21,437 nt of DNA. It comes from Candidatus Accumulibacter iunctus. GTDB taxonomy: Bacteria; Pseudomonadota; Gammaproteobacteria; Burkholderiales; Rhodocyclaceae. The DNA lies in NCBI GenBank assembly GCA_002345025.1, contig DDUX01000019.1, positions 1-21,437 of the forward strand. The letters run 5' to 3'. This document shows positions 17,872 to 21,437 of the stretch, piece by piece. Below the pieces are notes generated by a model that worked only from the letters and a program-made list of their open reading frames with translations, searched no databases and was not told the DNA's origin. Positions within the stretch are counted from its first letter, which is position 1. Every line of letters begins with the position of its first letter. The position numbers were made by a program, and so were the translations under genes.

Positions 17872-17876
17872 CCTCC
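17872..17876 (-). promoter_or_regulatory. Strong ribosome binding site that favours the start at 17863
   Basis: The minus strand reads AAGAGGAGGAG-ATG-AAA-ATG. GGAGG is only 2 bases from the ATG at 17869 but 8 bases from the ATG at 17863, so translation probably begins at 17863 (MSVKLSRL). An AGAGG further upstream could still serve the first ATG. Confidence 0.65.
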
Positions 17877-17898
17877 TCTTGACCTCGAACAGTGGAGC

Positions 17899-17916
17899 AA
17901 AAGGGGTCAGCTTCAT
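17899..17916 (-). repeat. 18-bp repeat, copy 1 (minus strand ATGAAGCTGACCCCTTTT)
   Basis: The first of two identical 18-bp copies spaced 36 bp apart in the 260-bp gap between the ABC gene and the propeller-like gene (17870-18129). From memory, GACCCCTTTT-type motifs recur around IS200-like/REP-associated transposase genes in many proteobacteria. No transposase is present here, so this would be a remnant. Confidence 0.6.
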
Positions 17917-17934
17917 TTAAGTTATGCGTACCGA

Positions 17935-17952
17935 AAAAGGGGTCAGCTTCAT
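17935..17952 (-). repeat. 18-bp repeat, copy 2 (minus strand ATGAAGCTGACCCCTTTT)
   Basis: Same sequence and orientation as the copy at 17899-17916. The two sit just upstream of the ribosome site of the propeller-like gene and may lie within its transcription control region. Confidence 0.6.
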
Positions 17953-18100
17953 ATGGTTTTCTCCATACAAGAATCCATCATTTGCGCTTCCTCAAGACCC
18001 GAAGTCCTCTTGTCCGTGCAGCTGCGCCGGGTAATCCGCAACATTCCCCACTCGCCAGCCGCGCTTCCCCGAGTATCCAGCACCCGCCGACACCAGCATC

Positions 18101-18119
18101 CGGGGACAGTTTGTGTCTT
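18101..18119 (-). repeat. Possible mobile-repeat remnant (minus strand AAGACACAAACTGTCCCCG)
   Basis: The motif resembles the CTGTCCCCG ends that I recall flanking REP-associated transposase units. It lies 11 bp past the stop codon of the ABC gene. The rest of 17953-18100 shows nothing I can name. Confidence 0.35.
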
Positions 18120-18129
18120 CTATCTCGAC

Positions 18130-20331
18130 TCATCGTTTCTCCTCCATCACTTCCATCTTCTTGGTGTGCTGATCGCTTCCAAAACTGAACACCTCATCCA
18201 CCTGCAACCCGCGCGGGACCTGATGCGTGATGAAGATCATCGTCACCATCCCTTTCAGCCGGTTGATCGTCTTCGCGAAGTGCTCCGCCGTCTGCTGGTC
18301 GAGGTTGGAAACCGCCTCGTCGAAGATCAGGATCTTCGGCCGCTTGAGGAGCGCTCGCGCGATCGCCACCCGCTGCCGCTGGCCGCCGGACAGCCCGGTC
18401 CCGCGCTCGCCGATCGGCGTCTGATAGCCGTTCGGCAGCTTCTCGATCACCTCGTGGATCTCGGCCGCCTTGCAGGCGAGGATGACGTCGTCGAAGCTCG
18501 CGTGCGGGTGCGCCATGACCAGGTTGTCGTAGAGCGTGCCCGAGAAAAGCTCCGTCTCCTGCGGCACGACGCCGAAGGCGGCGCGCAGTTCGTTGGCGGC
18601 GAGATGCCGGATATCCTTGCCGTCGAGCGCGATGTGGCCTTCGAGCGGTTGGTAGAAACCGAGCATCAGCTTGGCGAGCGTGCTCTTGCCGCAGCCCGAG
18701 GGGCCCATCACCACCGAGAGGTGGCCGGGCTTGAAGGCGATCTGGAGTTGCCGGTAGAGCCAGGGGTGATGCTCCGAGTAGCGGAAGGCGAGGTTGTCGA
18801 TGGTCAGCAGCCCCTTGCCGGCCGGCTCGCGGTTCGGCGTCAGCGTGTGCGGCTCCTGCGGCATGTCGAGGATGTCGCCGAGGCGCCGGACGGCGATGCT
18901 GGCCTGCTGGAATTCCTGCCACAGCCCCACCAGTCGAAGGAGCGGCTGGCTCATCCGGCTGGCGAACATCTGGAAGGCGACGAGCATGCCGACCGTGAAA
19001 CCGTCGTTGCGCATCACCAGCAGCGCGCCGACGATGAGGATGGCGAGCGTCATCACCTGTTCGAGTCCGTTGGCGACGACCTGGTAGCTGTTGCCCACCT
19101 GCCTGGTCGAGAAGCCGGCGGCGAGGTACTGCGCGAGGCAGTCGCCGTACTTGCGGTCGATGTCCGGTTCCATCTGCAGGGACTTCACCGTCGTCATCCC
19201 GGCGACGTATTCGGTGAGGAAGGCCTGGTTCCGCGCACCGAGCATGAACTGCTGGTTCAGCTTCTCCCGGAACAGCGGCGCGACGAGGAAACTGATCAGG
19301 GCGATGGCGCCCAACAGGCCGACGGCGATCAGCGAGAGCTGCCAACTGTAGGCGAACATCACGGCGAGGAAGACGAGCAGGAACGGCAGGTCGAGGATCA
19401 GCGTGACGGCGGCGCCGGAGACGAACTCGCGGATCGTTTCGACGCCCTGCAGTCGGGCGACGAGGGTGCCGGTCGGGCGCTGCTCGAAGTACGGCAGCGG
19501 CAGCCGCAGCAGGTGCTTGAAGACCTGGCTGCCGAGGACGGCGTCGATGCGGTTGCCGGTGTGCAGCACGAGATACTGGCGCAGCCAGGTCATGCCGCTG
19601 GTGAAGAACACGCACAGGACGAGGGCGACGCCGAGGACGATGAGGGTGCTGTGCGTCTGGTGGACGATGACCTTGTCGATGATCACCTGCGTGAACAACG
19701 GCGTCGCCAGGCCGACGAGCTGGATGGCGAGGCTGGCGACGAGGACGTCGCGCCAGATGCTCCGGTGCTTGAGGAGTTCGGGGACGAACCAGTGGAAACC
19801 GAATCGCTTCTTCTCGGCGGTGAAGCCGGCGATCTCGTCCCCAGCGGTGGCGCCGGGCACCTTCGCGACGAGGATCAGTTCGGCTTGCAGCCGTTCTCCG
19901 GCTGCGGCAATGGGCAGGGTTTGCGGGCTCTGGCTGCCGGCGCGGAAGTAGAGGAGTTCCCCGTGGTCGGCCTTGAGGACGAGGATCGGGGTGTGGGAGG
20001 CGACGGAATCCGTGGTCGACGGCGCCGCTGGCGCGGTGGAGGCGGTCGCCGGGTCTGCCGGAGTTCCGCTCGGATCGGCAGTGGTCTGCGGCAGGGAACG
20101 CAGGAAGGCGATGGCCGGCAGCGGGAGCATGTTCCAGTCGGCTTTGGGCAACGGCGCCGTGCCGGTCTTCAGACCCAGGGAGCGGGCGGCGGCATGGAAG
20201 GTGGCCAGCGTGTACGGTGGCGGGAACTCCTGCGCGACGAGCGTGGCGTCGAACGGCAGGCGGTGGAAACCGCTGAGGCTACCCAGAAGCCAGAGCACTT
20301 CGGCGCGCCCCAGCCCCTCCCTTGGTGACAT
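18130..20331 (-). CDS. Type I secretion ABC transporter with C39-like (non-catalytic) N-terminal domain
   Basis: A 733-residue exporter that would use ATP to drive the giant substrate through the inner membrane. N-terminal residues 1-170 resemble the C39 peptidase fold but have Phe-Asp-Ala (FDAT, 27-30) where the catalytic Cys should be, so it is a C39-like docking domain as in HlyB. The membrane domain follows (about 190-460, with PLFTQVIIDKVIVHQ, RPTGTLVARL and PFLLVFLAVMF). The ATPase has Walker A GPSGCGKST (543-551), Q-loop Gln591, signature LSGGQ (647-651), Walker B ILIFDE (667-672) and H-loop His703, all intact. A low-complexity Ala/Pro/Ser/Thr insert (about 82-112) splits the N-terminal domain and is unusual. 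A purine-rich stretch (AAGAAAGAAGAAG) precedes the ATG. It is the first gene of the cluster, separated from the next by 260 bp with repeat remnants. Confidence 0.95.
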   Translation of the reverse strand: MSPREGLGRAEVLWLLGSLSGFHRLPFDATLVAQEFPPPYTLATFHAAARSLGLKTGTAPLPKADWNMLPLPAIAFLRSLPQTTADPSGTPADPATASTAPAAPSTTDSVASHTPILVLKADHGELLYFRAGSQSPQTLPIAAAGERLQAELILVAKVPGATAGDEIAGFTAEKKRFGFHWFVPELLKHRSIWRDVLVASLAIQLVGLATPLFTQVIIDKVIVHQTHSTLIVLGVALVLCVFFTSGMTWLRQYLVLHTGNRIDAVLGSQVFKHLLRLPLPYFEQRPTGTLVARLQGVETIREFVSGAAVTLILDLPFLLVFLAVMFAYSWQLSLIAVGLLGAIALISFLVAPLFREKLNQQFMLGARNQAFLTEYVAGMTTVKSLQMEPDIDRKYGDCLAQYLAAGFSTRQVGNSYQVVANGLEQVMTLAILIVGALLVMRNDGFTVGMLVAFQMFASRMSQPLLRLVGLWQEFQQASIAVRRLGDILDMPQEPHTLTPNREPAGKGLLTIDNLAFRYSEHHPWLYRQLQIAFKPGHLSVVMGPSGCGKSTLAKLMLGFYQPLEGHIALDGKDIRHLAANELRAAFGVVPQETELFSGTLYDNLVMAHPHASFDDVILACKAAEIHEVIEKLPNGYQTPIGERGTGLSGGQRQRVAIARALLKRPKILIFDEAVSNLDQQTAEHFAKTINRLKGMVTMIFITHQVPRGLQVDEVFSFGSDQHTKKMEVMEEKR

Positions 20332-20827
20332 CTTCTTCTTTCTTGTCTTTCGATGTCGGGAATCCCGGATGGGCTCCCCGCATCGGCAATCGGCCAGTAC
20401 GGATCCTGGCTACTCCGACATCGCCGAGGATGCCGGTGATTCAACCACGGTTCAACGGCGGCACGGCCTCGCCGGCGATCCGGTGCGACAGCCAGATGCC
20501 TGGCGCCTGGCCCGCCGCCACCCGGCCGGCAGCGAAACGGTGGGGTGGCTCCTGGCCGATGCCGGCTCGTTCCTCAGCGATCTGTCGCAGCGGCACCGGC
20601 ACGCGGCGAACCATAGCGCTTCTGGGCGACCGCTGCGAGAAGAAAGTTCACGGACAGGACGGGGACAGGCGATGTCCTGCAGCAGGCTGACGAGTGGCCA
20701 CGTGTGGGAGTGCTCAGGCATGGGATCGAGCGGCGGGCGGCGGAGTCTGCACGGACTGTAGGAGATCCAACCCCGCTGCGGCAAGCACTTCAGGCCGAGA
20801 GAGGCCGTGGCAGCGGTCGGCTGTTGA
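20332..20827. other. Gene-free stretch upstream of the ABC gene
   Basis: About 500 bp without a recognisable gene on either strand. The open frames here have arginine/serine-rich, unfamiliar translations and cross the boundary of known genes, so they look like chance frames in GC-rich DNA. The promoter of the secretion cluster should lie here, but I see no clear -35/-10 pair. A small dyad CGGGAATCCCG occurs at about 20357-20367. Confidence 0.5.
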
Positions 20828-21107
20828 ATGGACGAACGCCAGATCGGCCGGCGCCAGCGCGCCGGCGATGCGCAGCGTGTCAACCCGGCCGATGGCGGCA
20901 TCGTCGTTGCCGATCATGTCCTGCCCGTCGCCGGCGCGCCAGACGTAGGTGTCGTTGCCGGCGGCGCCGGCGAGCGCGTCATCGCCGGCGCCGCCGGTCA
21001 GGATGTCGTCGCCGTCGCCGCCGGCAAGCGTATCGTTGCCGTCCTTGCCGGCGATGCGGTCGGCGATGTTGGTACCGGTGATCGTCTCGGCCGTCGCCGT
21101 GCCGTCG
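20828..21107 (-). pseudogene. Orphan fragment of the giant RTX gene
   Basis: A 280-bp copy of bases 11755-12034, in the same orientation and without gaps, encoding GTATAETITGTNIADR to ALAPADLAFVH. Nine differences were counted over 274 bases and several change the protein: a Gly of GGAGND becomes Ala, the W-G of TYVWGAG becomes W-R, and T-I-D becomes M-I-G. It lacks a start signal, a lipase head and a secretion tail, so it cannot be functional alone. It ends exactly where the HDOD-type frame begins to look like a real protein, so it has displaced the 5' part of that gene. It could be the remnant of a second RTX gene, of a duplication, or an assembly join. Confidence 0.85.
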
Positions 21108-21122
21108 TACAAGGTTGCGGCG

Positions 21123-21437
21123 ATGGAGTTGCTCAATGCGATTCGCCGGCAGGCCAGCCCCGACGAACTGGCAGACAAGGCCTGGGCAGATCCGACGCTG
21201 GTCCTGCGTCTGCTGCGGGTCGTCAATTCGCCGGCCTTCCGGCTGCGCAGTCCGATCAGGGACCTGAAACAGGCGATCGCCTATCTCGGCCACGACGAAC
21301 TCTACCGCTGGGCGACGCTGCTGCTGTTCTCGAGCCAGCGCCCCGAAGACAGGCACCCGATGGAGCACGCCTGGCGCGAGTCAGCCCTGGTCCGCGGTCG
21401 TTTCATGGAGCTGCTCGCCGGCAGCCAGATGCCGGAA
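21123..21437 (+). CDS. HDOD-domain protein, 5'-truncated and running off the window
   Basis: An open frame of 105 codons continues to the window edge. It contains MELLNAIRRQASPDEL, ADPTLVLRLLRVVNSPAFRL, IRDLKQAIAYLGHDELYRWA and a MEHAWRESALVRGRFMELLA segment. This is the pattern of the HDOD domain of EAL-HDOD (YuxH-like) signalling proteins, from the linker into the domain. In that family an EAL domain for cyclic-di-GMP breakdown precedes the HDOD part. Here it is absent and replaced by the RTX fragment that ends at 21107. AAGG at 21111-21114, 8 bases before the ATG at 21123, could act as a weak ribosome site, so a stand-alone HDOD protein is possible, but a broken gene is more likely. The frame is also open leftwards into the fragment by chance. 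Confidence 0.75.
   Translation, partial: MELLNAIRRQASPDELADKAWADPTLVLRLLRVVNSPAFRLRSPIRDLKQAIAYLGHDELYRWATLLLFSSQRPEDRHPMEHAWRESALVRGRFMELLAGSQMPE

Noticed and set aside
17782..20328. Plus-strand frame of about 848 codons opposite the ABC transporter
   Set aside because: The minus strand carries all ABC motifs in order; the plus-strand translation is Glu/Asp/Arg-rich antisense.
19973..20761. Plus-strand frame overlapping the ABC start and the upstream gap
   Set aside because: It crosses the start of a well-supported gene and its translation has no family-like motif.
20714..21226. Minus-strand frame of 170 codons joining the RTX fragment to flanking sequence
   Set aside because: Only the middle (20828-21107) is RTX; the N-terminal part is antisense of the HDOD gene and the C-terminal part is unrelated, so it is a chance fusion and not a gene.

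Overview
The window is GC-rich and reads like a chromosome segment from a Gram-negative proteobacterium. A betaproteobacterium of the Rhodocyclales type (Accumulibacter/Dechloromonas-like) is my best guess, from the style of the type I secretion proteins, the spermidine-synthase-like remnant and the EAL/HDOD-type fragment. This is inference; there is no rRNA or marker gene to confirm it.

The core is one minus-strand type I secretion (T1SS) locus. In transcription order it holds: an ABC transporter with a degenerate C39-like N-terminal domain (20331-18130); a secreted, beta-propeller-like protein of unknown function (17869-16754); a giant 4811-residue substrate with an N-terminal class 3 lipase domain and about 4000 residues of RTX and RTX-related repeats (16680-2245); and an HlyD-type membrane fusion protein (2049-664). 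The logical working model is that the ABC protein and HlyD form the inner-membrane part of the channel and export the lipase-RTX giant by its C-terminal signal. No TolC-type outer membrane protein, toxin acyltransferase or LapD/LapG pair is visible, so the outer membrane partner must lie elsewhere.

Both ends of the window carry damaged genes. Bases 1-606 are the remains of a plus-strand spermidine-synthase-like membrane protein that has lost its central catalytic part and changed frame. At the right end, a 280-bp piece of the giant gene (20828-21107; nearly identical to 11755-12034, no gaps) is joined directly to a 5'-truncated HDOD-domain gene that runs off the window. These broken edges, a REP-like pair of dyads before hlyD and repeat remnants between the ABC gene and the rest of the cluster suggest that the locus was assembled or reshuffled by recombination. 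A metagenome assembly error must also be considered.

Most distinctive is the giant itself. It has a lipase head, a helical linker, a beta-sandwich, a dense RTX block with its own His-Gly sub-repeat, eight RTX-related spacer modules, and 22 copies of a roughly 81-residue repeat in two main arrays, visible in the DNA as a 243-bp period. The very long open frames on the opposite strand of this gene are mirror images of the repeat and were not annotated.
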